Positions 53,598 through 61,833 of a stretch of DNA of 64,000 nt are shown piece after piece. Origin of the DNA: Bdellovibrionales bacterium (GTDB lineage Bacteria > Bdellovibrionota > UBA1018); the NCBI GenBank assembly GCA_947380295.1, contig CANCQK010000004.1, positions 62,001 to 126,000 on the forward strand. Reading direction: 5' to 3'. The notes below the pieces were generated by a model. The model did not search any database, was not told where the DNA came from, and worked only from the letters and a program-made list of their open reading frames with translations. Made by a program: the position numbers and the translations under genes. Numbering within the stretch: position 1 is the first letter of the stretch; every line of letters starts with the position of its first letter.

Positions 53598-54791
53598 ATG
53601 GCTAAACTTGCTTCCGAGGTCAGCTTAGGGTACTGCGCCAATGCATTTCGGATTGAGACTTGTGAGGATGTTTTTCGATTTCTTCGAGATGATGCTGCCT
53701 GGATTGCAGCATCCTTTCCCTGTTTGGGTGTGGGTCTCTGGCTTTCAAATCAGGTAGTGACAGAATTAACTGACGCAAGACTGATTGAAGAATTGAAAGA
53801 TAAAGTATTAGCGAGTCGCCTCCAGGTCTTTTCGATGAACGGATTTCCATGGGGAAATTTTCACGAGGCTCAAATTAAAGGCTCAGTGTATTCGCCGAAC
53901 TGGAGCGAGCTGAAGCGATTCGATTATACGCTTCAGCTCATTCGTGTTGCCCAGGTGCTAGCTCAAAGGGGGAGAGAATTCTGCATTTCTACACTTCCGC
54001 TCGGCGATCGCTGGAGTTTACGACACCCTCACCTGTTGAATCAGACCGCAACATTTTTGGTTCAAATTGCAGATGTGTTAGATCGGCTTGAGCGAGATAC
54101 AGGGATACGAATCACCTTAGGTCTCGAGCCTGAGCCCTTTTGTTACCTGGAGACGGCTACGGACGTGGTTCGCTATTTCCAAGATTTTCTTTTAATGAGG
54201 GGCATTCCTGATCTGAAGGCCCGACGAGGAATGAGTTCCGAGTCCGCTCATGAGATGATCTTAGATCGAATCCGAGTTTGCCATGACACCTGTCATGCTG
54301 CAGTTCTTTTTCAGGAACCTGTCGACGTGATCAAAACGTATCAGAAGTTCGGAATTCAAATTGGAAAGGTTCAGTTGAGCTCTGCTCTCGCCTTTGAGTG
54401 CGAGAATGGAAAACTGAAGTCTGGTAAATCTATTGTAGAATGCATGAAGCCCTTTGCTGAGGATCGCTATTTGCATCAGGTGGTGGGCTGGGATCAAGCC
54501 GGACATCGAGTTGAGTTCCCAGACTTAAGTGAAGCCATCGCTACCTGGGAGGTCCTACCCCCCAGCGGTGAGTTCCGCTGCCACTATCATGTGCCTATTC
54601 ATTGTCCTGATTTTGGAGAAATCGGTTCCACCCAACCCGATCTACTGAAGTTTTTATCGCTAACGGAGGTAGATTCCCTGACGTCTCACTGGGAAATTGA
54701 GACCTACACGTGGGGAGTGCTTCCGGAAAGCATCCAGGAGGAGTCCGTGGCGAAGGGCATCGTTCGGGAAGTAAATTGGATTCTCAGTTGA
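53598..54791 (+). CDS. eboE: EboE-like sugar isomerase-fold protein
   Basis: 397 residues, xylose isomerase-like TIM barrel. The start SLGYCANAFRIETCEDVFRF and VGLWLSNQVV match the EboE family (Y-C-x-N...W-E-x-V...G-x-G-L-x-L-S). Later motifs LEPEPFCYLETATD and VCHDTCHAAVLFQEP place metal-type Glu, Asp and His residues, and the C-terminal HYHVPIHC closes the barrel. Acts with EboB and EboC in an uncharacterised pathway. Its TGA overlaps a possible TTG start of the next gene. Confidence 0.85.
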   Translation: MAKLASEVSLGYCANAFRIETCEDVFRFLRDDAAWIAASFPCLGVGLWLSNQVVTELTDARLIEELKDKVLASRLQVFSMNGFPWGNFHEAQIKGSVYSPNWSELKRFDYTLQLIRVAQVLAQRGREFCISTLPLGDRWSLRHPHLLNQTATFLVQIADVLDRLERDTGIRITLGLEPEPFCYLETATDVVRYFQDFLLMRGIPDLKARRGMSSESAHEMILDRIRVCHDTCHAAVLFQEPVDVIKTYQKFGIQIGKVQLSSALAFECENGKLKSGKSIVECMKPFAEDRYLHQVVGWDQAGHRVEFPDLSEAIATWEVLPPSGEFRCHYHVPIHCPDFGEIGSTQPDLLKFLSLTEVDSLTSHWEIETYTWGVLPESIQEESVAKGIVREVNWILS

Positions 54792-54814
54792 GACTCCGTA
54801 TTCAACTCCCCCGA

Positions 54815-55672
54815 ATGAGAGACCTCTTTGAGTTAGGTCGTATTTCCAATCTCCCTACTTGTTTGAGTAACTGCACAGTAGGGTATTTACTGGGGGGAGG
54901 CGACCTTGCAACGGCTTGGTCGCAATGGTTGGCCTCCTGCTTTGCAGTGATCTGCTTTTACGAAGCCGGAATGGTCTTCAATGATTTTTTTGATCGCGAA
55001 ATTGATTCTCGCGAACGGCCGGAGCGCCCCATCCCGTCCGGCAGAGTTTCGCCGGCTCAAGCTCAGTATTTGGGGTTGGTCCTGACGGGAGTCGGGTGGA
55101 TCACGGTTTTGACTTTTTTCCCGCAGGGGTGGTTTTTCGCAGCTTTACTTGTGATTTTTATTCTCATTTATGATCGATGGCATGGGATATCTGATGCTTC
55201 AGCCCTACTGATGGGCTCTTGTCGGGGATTGATCTACCTCCTCGGAGCATGTGCTGCTGGCTGGAATCCGAGCTTCACTCCTTGGCTTAAGTTTCCTTTT
55301 GAAATGATGATGTACGTGAGTGCCTTGACCTGGTTAGCTCAAAGTGAAGTAGGCCCTTCCCCCTTTTTCACTCGAAAATTTGCTCCCTTTCTCTCCGGTC
55401 TCATTTTGTTCGTAGATTTTGCTTCTTGGACCCAGGGCGGACTTCTAGCGAAATTCAGCCTTTCTGTAGCCCTCGCCTGGACTTTTCTGGTGGGGTCTCG
55501 TCTCGTGATGGGAGAAATTTCGGTGAAGCAATCTGTGGGAAATTTACTCGCGGCAATTTCATTGTGGGATGGCGCAATTCTTGCTCTGTGTTCGAACCGC
55601 TTCGGGGTGGGGATCGCTTGGCTTTGCTTTTGGGTGACCCAGAAGGGCCATCGCAAAATTCAGGGCTCTTGA
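54815..55672 (+). CDS. eboC: UbiA-family prenyltransferase (EboC-like)
   Basis: Integral-membrane prenyltransferase. First Asp-rich motif NDFFDREIDSRERPERPIPS, second motif region YDRWHGISDASALLMG, with six to eight hydrophobic helices. The N-terminus RISNLPTCLSNCTVGYLLG fits UbiA enzymes. It transfers an isoprenoid to an acceptor; in ebo clusters the acceptor is unknown and a cyclitol made by EboD is a reasonable guess. Start uncertain: ATG 54815 has no clear ribosome site, while TTG 54788 overlaps the eboE stop by four bases (TTGA) and would add nine residues. Confidence 0.85.
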   Translation: MRDLFELGRISNLPTCLSNCTVGYLLGGGDLATAWSQWLASCFAVICFYEAGMVFNDFFDREIDSRERPERPIPSGRVSPAQAQYLGLVLTGVGWITVLTFFPQGWFFAALLVIFILIYDRWHGISDASALLMGSCRGLIYLLGACAAGWNPSFTPWLKFPFEMMMYVSALTWLAQSEVGPSPFFTRKFAPFLSGLILFVDFASWTQGGLLAKFSLSVALAWTFLVGSRLVMGEISVKQSVGNLLAAISLWDGAILALCSNRFGVGIAWLCFWVTQKGHRKIQGS

Positions 55673-55694
55673 GACTCGAACTTTGGAGGGTTGA

Positions 55695-57110
55695 GTGAAT
55701 CGCGTTGCAGTGATTAATTTGGTAGGGCTATCTGAGCGAATCGTCGGAGAATCGACTCCTTATTTGAGTTCAAAAATTCGCCGCTGGGGTCACAGAAAAA
55801 TTACGCCTATTCTTCCCGCTCTCACTTGCTCCACTCAGTCGACTTACCTGACTGGTGCTTCCCCATCTCATCACGGTATTATTGGGAACGGATGGTACTT
55901 TCGAGAACTCTCGCAAGTTCATTTTTGGCGTCAGTCCAATGCCTTAGTTCAGGGCGAAAAGATCTGGGAGGCTGCTAAGCGCCTGAATCCAGAGTTTACT
56001 TGTGCCAACTTATTTTGGTGGTTTAATCAATATTCTTCAGTGGATTTCTCAGTAACACCACGTCCTATTTATAGAGCGGATGGTTTAAAAATTCCTGACA
56101 TCGATGCAGAACCAGCATTTCTTCGAGAACAACTCCAGAAAGAGCTGGGGCCATTTCCGCTTTACCAGTTTTGGGGACCGGGCGCTAATATTCGTTCAAG
56201 CCAATGGATCTCCGCAGCGGCTCAATGGATTGAAGAAGAATTTGAACCGACGCTTTCTCTGATCTACTTACCCCATCTCGATTACTGTTTGCAGAGAGAG
56301 GGACCTCTCGGGAAAGGTGTCTCTGAGGAACTCAAGAAAATCGACCGCGTCGTTGCAGACTTAGTTGGCTTTTTTTATTCGCAAGACGTCCAGGTGATTA
56401 TTCTCTCCGAATATGGCGTGAGTGATGTTCATACTCCTGTACCACTCAACCGAGTTCTCAGAGAAAGGGGATTCTTGAAGATCAGAACCGAATGCGGAGA
56501 AGATCATTTTGATGCGGGGGGTAGTGCTGCCTTTGCAGTTTGTGATCACCAAATTGCACATATCTATGTGAAGGATCCAAGTCAACTCTCGTTGGTTCGA
56601 GCAGACCTCGAAAGACTCCCCGGAGTTGAAGGAGTCTTGGATCGGGCTGGACAGGCTAGTTATGGATTGAATCATGAACGAAGTGGAGATTTGGTCGCAG
56701 TGGCTTCACCTGGGTTTTGGTTTTCATACGAGTTTTGGTTGGATTCGAAGCGCGCTCCGGACTATGCCCGCACAGTCGATATTCATCGCAAGCCAGGTTA
56801 CGATCCCGCTGAACTCTTCATAGATCGTCAGAGAGTTTGGCCTCAACTCAGAGTGGCCATGAATCTCGCTAAAAAACAGTTAGGGTTCAGGTATTTGATG
56901 GATGTGATACCCCCTCATGGATATGACGTCAGGGGCTCTCATGGGCGCTCTGCGGTTGATCCAGTTGATTTTCCTCTCTTCATTTCAGATCAGATTCAAG
57001 GATCTCCCGAAGGCCCAATCGATCCGCTTCAAATTAAGACTCTCATTCTCAATCAAATTTTTGGCTTCAAAGAAAGGGACTTAGCTTATGCAAACGATGC
57101 ATCTCAATGA
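55695..57110 (+). CDS. eboF: Alkaline phosphatase-fold/nucleotide pyrophosphatase (EboF-like)
   Basis: 471 residues. N-terminal NLVGLSERIVGESTPYL, then the nucleophile region PALTCSTQSTYLTGASPSHH, later DVHTPVPLNRVL and the C-terminal DVRGSHGRSAVDPVDFPLF. These are landmarks of the phosphodiesterase/NPP branch of alkaline phosphatases (two-metal, Thr nucleophile). GTG 55695 has GGAGG six bases upstream. It may release phosphate or pyrophosphate from the prenylated product. Its 3' end overlaps the eboD start by 23 bases. Confidence 0.85.
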   Translation: MNRVAVINLVGLSERIVGESTPYLSSKIRRWGHRKITPILPALTCSTQSTYLTGASPSHHGIIGNGWYFRELSQVHFWRQSNALVQGEKIWEAAKRLNPEFTCANLFWWFNQYSSVDFSVTPRPIYRADGLKIPDIDAEPAFLREQLQKELGPFPLYQFWGPGANIRSSQWISAAAQWIEEEFEPTLSLIYLPHLDYCLQREGPLGKGVSEELKKIDRVVADLVGFFYSQDVQVIILSEYGVSDVHTPVPLNRVLRERGFLKIRTECGEDHFDAGGSAAFAVCDHQIAHIYVKDPSQLSLVRADLERLPGVEGVLDRAGQASYGLNHERSGDLVAVASPGFWFSYEFWLDSKRAPDYARTVDIHRKPGYDPAELFIDRQRVWPQLRVAMNLAKKQLGFRYLMDVIPPHGYDVRGSHGRSAVDPVDFPLFISDQIQGSPEGPIDPLQIKTLILNQIFGFKERDLAYANDASQ

Positions 57111-58272
57111 AATCGCTCATTCGATCAAATTTGAGTTGGGCCACCGAGTCTATTTTACTCGAGGGGTATTTGGACCCGATAACCGGGTCCTCCTCGATCA
57201 ACTGACATTGAGCGGGGTTCTGAAGCCCGTTCGGTGCCTTGTTTTTTTAGATCAAGGCTTGCTTGAGCGTAACCCCTTTTTAATCGGCCAGATTCGAGAC
57301 TATTTTGGAAAATATAGTTCTGAGCTTCAGTTGGCTTCAAATCCCGTCTGGGTCCCCGGAGGTGAGGATGCTAAATCAGGTCTTAATGCTTTGGGCAAGG
57401 TTATTGAAGCGATTGCTCAGAACCATCTTTGTCGTCACTCATTCGTGATTACCGTCGGAGGAGGGGCAGTGCTGGATGCTGTTGGTCTTGCCGCGAGTTT
57501 GGTTCACCGTGGATTACGACAAATTCGTATGCCCACCACAGTCCTTTCACAGAGCGATGCTGGTATTGGGATTAAAAATGGCGTGAACTGGGGGGGGCAA
57601 AAGAACTTCTTGGGAAGTTTTCAAGTGCCTCGAGCTGTAATTAATGATTTTGATCTTTTAGAGTCATTAGGTTTTGATCAGAGAAGAGACGGTACGGCTG
57701 AGGCGGTAAAAGTTTCGCTGATTCGAGACCGGGAGTTTTTCGAGTGGATCGAAGGCAATACTCGAAGTATCCTGGCTCGGGGTACCGATGCAATGGAGAC
57801 CCTGATCCGTCGGTGCGCCTCTTTGCACCTGAGGCAAATCGCTCATGGAGGCGACCCGTTTGAACTGGGTACCTCTCGACCTCTCGATTTTGGGCATTGG
57901 CTAGCTCATAAGTTGGAGTTCCTGTCTGAGTATCGTTTGAGTCATGGCCACGCTGTTGCGGTAGGAATCGCTGTCGATAGCTTATATTCGAGTCGACTAG
58001 GGCTTTTGTCTGTAGATCAATTAGAGCGGATCTTGTTTTGCCTCGGGGAGTTGGGTTTTTCGCTTCGTGTGGGCAACCGTTTGCGGCTTGTGGGTGAAGG
58101 CTTGATAGAATCCCTGCTCGAAGGAATCTCAGAATTTCAGGAACACCTCGGAGGAAAACTCTCCCTCACTCTCCTCAAGGAGATTGGAAATCCCATCGAA
58201 GTTGATGAAATTGATCGCTATCAAATGAGGCAATCTATTCGAAAAGTGATTGCAGGTTCGTTTGATTTTTAA
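57088..58272 (+). CDS. eboD: 3-dehydroquinate synthase-like sugar-phosphate cyclase (EboD-like)
   Basis: 394 residues of the sugar-phosphate cyclase superfamily. The NAD-binding GGGAVLDAVGLAAS, the PTTVLSQSDAGIGIKNGVNW loop, KNFLGSFQVPRAV, and metal ligands in DGTAEAVKVSLI (Glu), LDFGHWLAHKLE (His) and RLSHGHAVAVGI (His) are all visible. The I-K-N-G-V-N loop differs from the V-G-G-K-T-G-V-N of AroB, so it probably makes a different cyclised sugar, such as a valiolone- or gadusol-type ring. It closes the ebo-type cluster. Confidence 0.87.
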   Translation: MQTMHLNEIAHSIKFELGHRVYFTRGVFGPDNRVLLDQLTLSGVLKPVRCLVFLDQGLLERNPFLIGQIRDYFGKYSSELQLASNPVWVPGGEDAKSGLNALGKVIEAIAQNHLCRHSFVITVGGGAVLDAVGLAASLVHRGLRQIRMPTTVLSQSDAGIGIKNGVNWGGQKNFLGSFQVPRAVINDFDLLESLGFDQRRDGTAEAVKVSLIRDREFFEWIEGNTRSILARGTDAMETLIRRCASLHLRQIAHGGDPFELGTSRPLDFGHWLAHKLEFLSEYRLSHGHAVAVGIAVDSLYSSRLGLLSVDQLERILFCLGELGFSLRVGNRLRLVGEGLIESLLEGISEFQEHLGGKLSLTLLKEIGNPIEVDEIDRYQMRQSIRKVIAGSFDF

Positions 58273-58293
58273 AATTTTTCGAGAATCTAGTTC

Positions 58294-58321
58294 TTGACAC
58301 TCCGTTTAAGATCTGAATAGT
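58294..58321 (+). promoter_or_regulatory. Candidate sigma-70-type promoter for the S41 gene
   Basis: TTGACA at 58294-58299 is a perfect -35 box, followed after 16 bases by AATAGT at 58316-58321, a weak -10. It lies 22 bases past the eboD stop and about 95 bases before the S41 peptidase ATG. Confidence 0.4.
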
Positions 58322-58415
58322 TACAGGTTTAAGGCTCATTCATCTGAGCTTGGATTTTTAACCAGTTGCTGTGTGTGTGGAAGAGTTTATCTTTAGTCGG
58401 AGTGGGGGAATCTAA

Positions 58416-60386
58416 ATGACATTTTCGAAAGCCTTTTTCAGTGCCCAATCCTTTGCTTTGGGTATGAGTCTCGTATTTTTGTCGGCGTGTGATCCAGTTC
58501 CAAGCAAAATTTTGACTCCAAGTCAAAAAGAAGCGGATATGAAATGGATCTACTCTATCTTTGACGAACACTATGCTCCGTTGGATTATAAAATCAAGCG
58601 GTATAATTTGAACTACGAAGATCTTAAAAACCAATATTTGAATCGTGCTGCAGCAACCGCTACGAACGAAGAATTTTATCAGCTCATGAAAAAATTCATT
58701 TCCGAGTTTAAGGATGCTCACACCTCAGGATCACTGAGTGATGGCGGTTTTCCTCACCGATCAAAAATCGCCTACCTTGGGTTTTCTGGAAAAAGAAAAG
58801 GCGATTCCTATATCGTGACCGAAGTCCTTCCGACGCTTAAAAAGAAGGGGTCGCGCTTCCCCATTCAGGTGGGTGATGAGATTGTTGAATTGGATGGTAA
58901 ACCGCTTAAAAACTGGATTACAGAAGATTCAATTCGCCTGGAAAACCTTGGGCAAGATGAATCGAACTTGACCTTTCATATGAATCGGCTTTTCACCCGA
59001 GTCTCGCTTGCACAAGAGCTGCCTAAAGAGGTGAATGCGGTTTTGACGGTCAAGAAGCATGGAGTGTTGGGCGAGCTGAAGAAGAGGCTCCGTGAGGAAA
59101 TTGGTGAGGTCCTTGGTTTGGAGATCGAGGGCGAAGAGGCTGAGTCCAGTCGCGTTACAGTTCCATGGATCGTAAAAGATCTCTATGATTTCAAAAAAGA
59201 ACAAAAAGATGCTACCAGCGTAGCCTCATCTGCTGAAGAGGCTGACGACTCGGACGAAGGCAAAGCTGGATTTCTCGCACTCAAAGATCCCGGTAACGGA
59301 GTCTTGTCTTACATCGGTTTTCGAAACTTCGATGGAAGCTTCCAAAATCCAATGGGGATGACTCGTCAACTCTTAGATCGAACTCGCTTGGCTTTCTTAG
59401 ATACGTTTTATATCCCGGATCAAATTGAAAGTTGGACTTCAGACGTGACGGTCGATGGAAAGGGTTTGCCAGTTACTCCAGCACAGACCCCTCTTGAAAA
59501 ATTCAAGAAACTGAGATCCATTTCTCCAGAGGTTCGTTGGATTACCAAGGATGACGCGACTTATCCGACCTACATCTCCCAAGAGGTCAAGGATAACCGA
59601 GTGAAGCTGGTTGCAACTCTCTATTTGGATACCTTTTCTCCGAAGGCGAAGACAGCCGACGTAGTGAAAGAGTTCAAGGATACCTTGGATCATCTTGCTT
59701 TTATCGGAGTGAGTGACTTGATCATCGACTCAGTGAATAACGGGGGTGGGTCTCTCGCGCTGGGAATGAAGTTAGCTCAGGCTCTTTCTCCTGAAAAAGT
59801 AGAAATGCCGGGCATCCAGTTTAGAAATAGTCAATCCTGGATGAATCAATTCGAAGGACTCAGTTTAGAGGGTCCATCCGATGCTGAGCGAGAGCTTGCA
59901 CGACGAGTCTATACGCAGCTTGTCGATGAAGATAAGAAGGGCATGCGACTTTCTACCCCGGTCAACGCTGACATCCTCATTCCGTTCGAATTGCAGCCAA
60001 ACGAAGAGCTGCCCGAAAAGATGAACGTCATCTTGATGGTGAACGAAATGTGCGCCTCCATGTGCGATATCTTTGCCGGGATTCTTCAGGATAATCACTT
60101 AGCCAAGGTGATTGGTTCTCGTACCATGGGTGCCGGTGGTAATGTGGTCACGCACTATCAGGCTCCTAATAGTCATCTTGCGCTTCGTCAAACGGAGTCT
60201 TTAATTATTCGACGGGTCGTTAAGAACGGAAAAGCAGAATTGGCCGAATACATTGAGAACAATGGCATCGTACCTGACATTGAGATGAATGTAAGTGAGA
60301 TGTCTGAAAGTAAGTATCGACGTCTTCGAGACAAGGCTGTCGAGCAATTATTCGGCGGAAATAAGAAGCAACGACGTAAGCGATAG
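58416..60386 (+). CDS. S41-family peptidase, PDZ-containing lipoprotein
   Basis: 656 residues. Lipobox LSAC near residue 25, so likely anchored in the outer membrane or periplasm. A PDZ-type segment (FPIQVGDEIVELDGKPL) is followed by the S41 core: LYLDTFSPKAK, SDLIIDSVNNGGGSLALGM, NEMCASMCDIFAGILQDN with the likely nucleophile Ser, and SRTMGAGGNV. In CtpA-type enzymes the last motif is G-K-G with a catalytic Lys; here it reads G-A-G, as in tricorn/CPAF-like members that use another base. A large acidic insertion (~260-290) lies between. Substrate unknown. Confidence 0.88.
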   Translation: MTFSKAFFSAQSFALGMSLVFLSACDPVPSKILTPSQKEADMKWIYSIFDEHYAPLDYKIKRYNLNYEDLKNQYLNRAAATATNEEFYQLMKKFISEFKDAHTSGSLSDGGFPHRSKIAYLGFSGKRKGDSYIVTEVLPTLKKKGSRFPIQVGDEIVELDGKPLKNWITEDSIRLENLGQDESNLTFHMNRLFTRVSLAQELPKEVNAVLTVKKHGVLGELKKRLREEIGEVLGLEIEGEEAESSRVTVPWIVKDLYDFKKEQKDATSVASSAEEADDSDEGKAGFLALKDPGNGVLSYIGFRNFDGSFQNPMGMTRQLLDRTRLAFLDTFYIPDQIESWTSDVTVDGKGLPVTPAQTPLEKFKKLRSISPEVRWITKDDATYPTYISQEVKDNRVKLVATLYLDTFSPKAKTADVVKEFKDTLDHLAFIGVSDLIIDSVNNGGGSLALGMKLAQALSPEKVEMPGIQFRNSQSWMNQFEGLSLEGPSDAERELARRVYTQLVDEDKKGMRLSTPVNADILIPFELQPNEELPEKMNVILMVNEMCASMCDIFAGILQDNHLAKVIGSRTMGAGGNVVTHYQAPNSHLALRQTESLIIRRVVKNGKAELAEYIENNGIVPDIEMNVSEMSESKYRRLRDKAVEQLFGGNKKQRRKR

Positions 60387-60391
60387 TTCAT

Positions 60392-60449
60392 GTTGGAGGC
60401 TCTTGCTCACTCAATTCGAACTCTGGTTCGAGGTGGGTGAGAGCCCAAC
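60392..60449. terminator. Long imperfect hairpin between convergent genes
   Basis: GTTGG...GGCTC...CTCAC followed by TTCGAAC pairs with GTTCGA, GTGAG, GCC and CAAC across a short internal loop. It starts six bases after the S41 stop and lies between it and the convergent BON-SRPBCC gene, so it probably ends the S41 transcript. No T-run directly follows. Confidence 0.55.
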
Positions 60450-60464
60450 TCTAGCGAGAGGATT

Positions 60465-61391
60465 CTATTTTTTATCCTCTTCAATCAGTGCCTTCATGAT
60501 CAAAAGATCAGAATCAATTTTTGCCCGTGGATCAAATCCTAGAATTCGAATTGCCTCCCACCCCAAAGCACCTCCGGGAGGTGCATAGGAGAGTTGAACT
60601 TGAAGTCGAGTTGCGCAGCCTTTTTTTAGGCTTCGAAAACTAATTGTGCCCTGATTAATTATCAGGGCGTCCGGACAGCTCTCCCACGAGATGAGCTGGC
60701 AGGGGATCATTTCTTTGATCTGCGAGTCCCAGCGAATGGGGACTCCGGCAGGCCCTTCCATCGTCCAGGTGAATCCTCCTCGATCATTGACCTGGACTGC
60801 TTTGACGTAAGACATGAATCTTGGGTAATTTTCGAAGTGACTCCAAAAATTGAAAACCACCTCGATCGGAGCATCGATCTCTAATTCCCGATACAGCGAA
60901 GCCTTTGGATGGAGTGTCATCTCAAACAATCGAACCGTATCTAAGTTGGTAACTGCCCTGACCAACGCCCCCAGGCCAATTCCTGATGCCAACAATCCCG
61001 CAAAGTCCCGCTTGCGAACTCCATAGTACATGAGACAAGCCCCAGAGATTCCCAGTAAAATCCTAAGCCTGTCTGAAAGCTGCGTAGGCGTCCAAACGGA
61101 GTCTTTTTTGCTCCCACCTCTGAGAATCATTTGATCACGAGTTCCTTGTGCCCGTTCCGGGGCGCTGTAAAGTAGGGAGAGCTCGTTGTGAATCTCGTCG
61201 ATTCCTGGCACCGACCGCACCGCGCTTTCAATCTTGTGGACCTCTTTCTCCAGTGCTGCGCCTGCTAAAGTCGCTGCATTTCCAGAGATTGAAACCTCAA
61301 TGGCCTCTGGATGGGAACAGATGAGCTTTAAACGCTCTCGAATCGCTTCAAAACGCACGTCGCCAGGCTCCAAAATCGTCGGTCGTTGCAT
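60465..61391 (-). CDS. BON and SRPBCC (cyclase/dehydrase-like) protein
   Basis: 308 residues. The N-terminal ~75 residues are a BON domain (VSISGNAATLAGAALEKEV, VPGIDEIHNEL), usually a membrane-lipid-binding module. Two short hydrophobic stretches follow around LLGISGACLMYYG and LLASGIGLGALVRAV. The C-terminal SRPBCC fold shows LYRELEIDAPIEVVFNFW, FTWTMEGPAGVPIRWDSQI and GTISFRSLKKGCATRL, as in polyketide cyclase/dehydrase-like membrane-stress proteins. Ligand unknown. It is convergent with the S41 gene. Confidence 0.8.
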   Translation of the reverse strand: MQRPTILEPGDVRFEAIRERLKLICSHPEAIEVSISGNAATLAGAALEKEVHKIESAVRSVPGIDEIHNELSLLYSAPERAQGTRDQMILRGGSKKDSVWTPTQLSDRLRILLGISGACLMYYGVRKRDFAGLLASGIGLGALVRAVTNLDTVRLFEMTLHPKASLYRELEIDAPIEVVFNFWSHFENYPRFMSYVKAVQVNDRGGFTWTMEGPAGVPIRWDSQIKEMIPCQLISWESCPDALIINQGTISFRSLKKGCATRLQVQLSYAPPGGALGWEAIRILGFDPRAKIDSDLLIMKALIEEDKK

Positions 61392-61461
61392 CCGAGTGCC
61401 CTCATCTTTCGATTCTTCTTATGAGAAGCAAAGACCTCGCCATAGCGGCCCGAATCAGAGA

Positions 61462-61683
61462 CTAGCGTTTAAAGTATTGGCTGAGCTTAAAAAGAAGTTG
61501 GAGAACTAAGCTAATCAAGAGGCAGGTCGTGATAGGGAAGTAAAACCGAAAATTCTCCCGTTCGATGGCGATATCACCTGGCAAGCGTCCTAGAGGTAAA
61601 ACCTTCGAGCCGTATTGCCAGTAAATGCCAACGGCGATTAAAAACAATCCTAGACCGATGAAGAGCTTTGACGTGGGATTCAT
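61462..61683 (-). CDS. DUF2905 small membrane protein
   Basis: 73 residues with two transmembrane helices: KLFIGLGLFLIAVGIYW at the N-terminus and ITTCLLISLVLQLLF near the C-terminus, joined by the conserved GRLPGDIAIERENFRFYFP loop. This matches the widespread DUF2905 family. Function unknown. It lies upstream of the BON-SRPBCC gene in the same direction, 70 bases apart. Confidence 0.88.
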   Translation of the reverse strand: MNPTSKLFIGLGLFLIAVGIYWQYGSKVLPLGRLPGDIAIERENFRFYFPITTCLLISLVLQLLFKLSQYFKR

Positions 61684-61833
61684 GACTCGTGTTTCTTAGC
61701 ATACCTGAGGCGAGGGAGTCCTTGATTCGAACGGGAAGCGGCTCAACAGTAAAACGTTCAGTAAGGTCGTTTGACAAGGGTGGTCAAAGTCGCCTAACTA
61801 TGAGCTGTAAGGATTTGACCATTTGGAGAAAAT

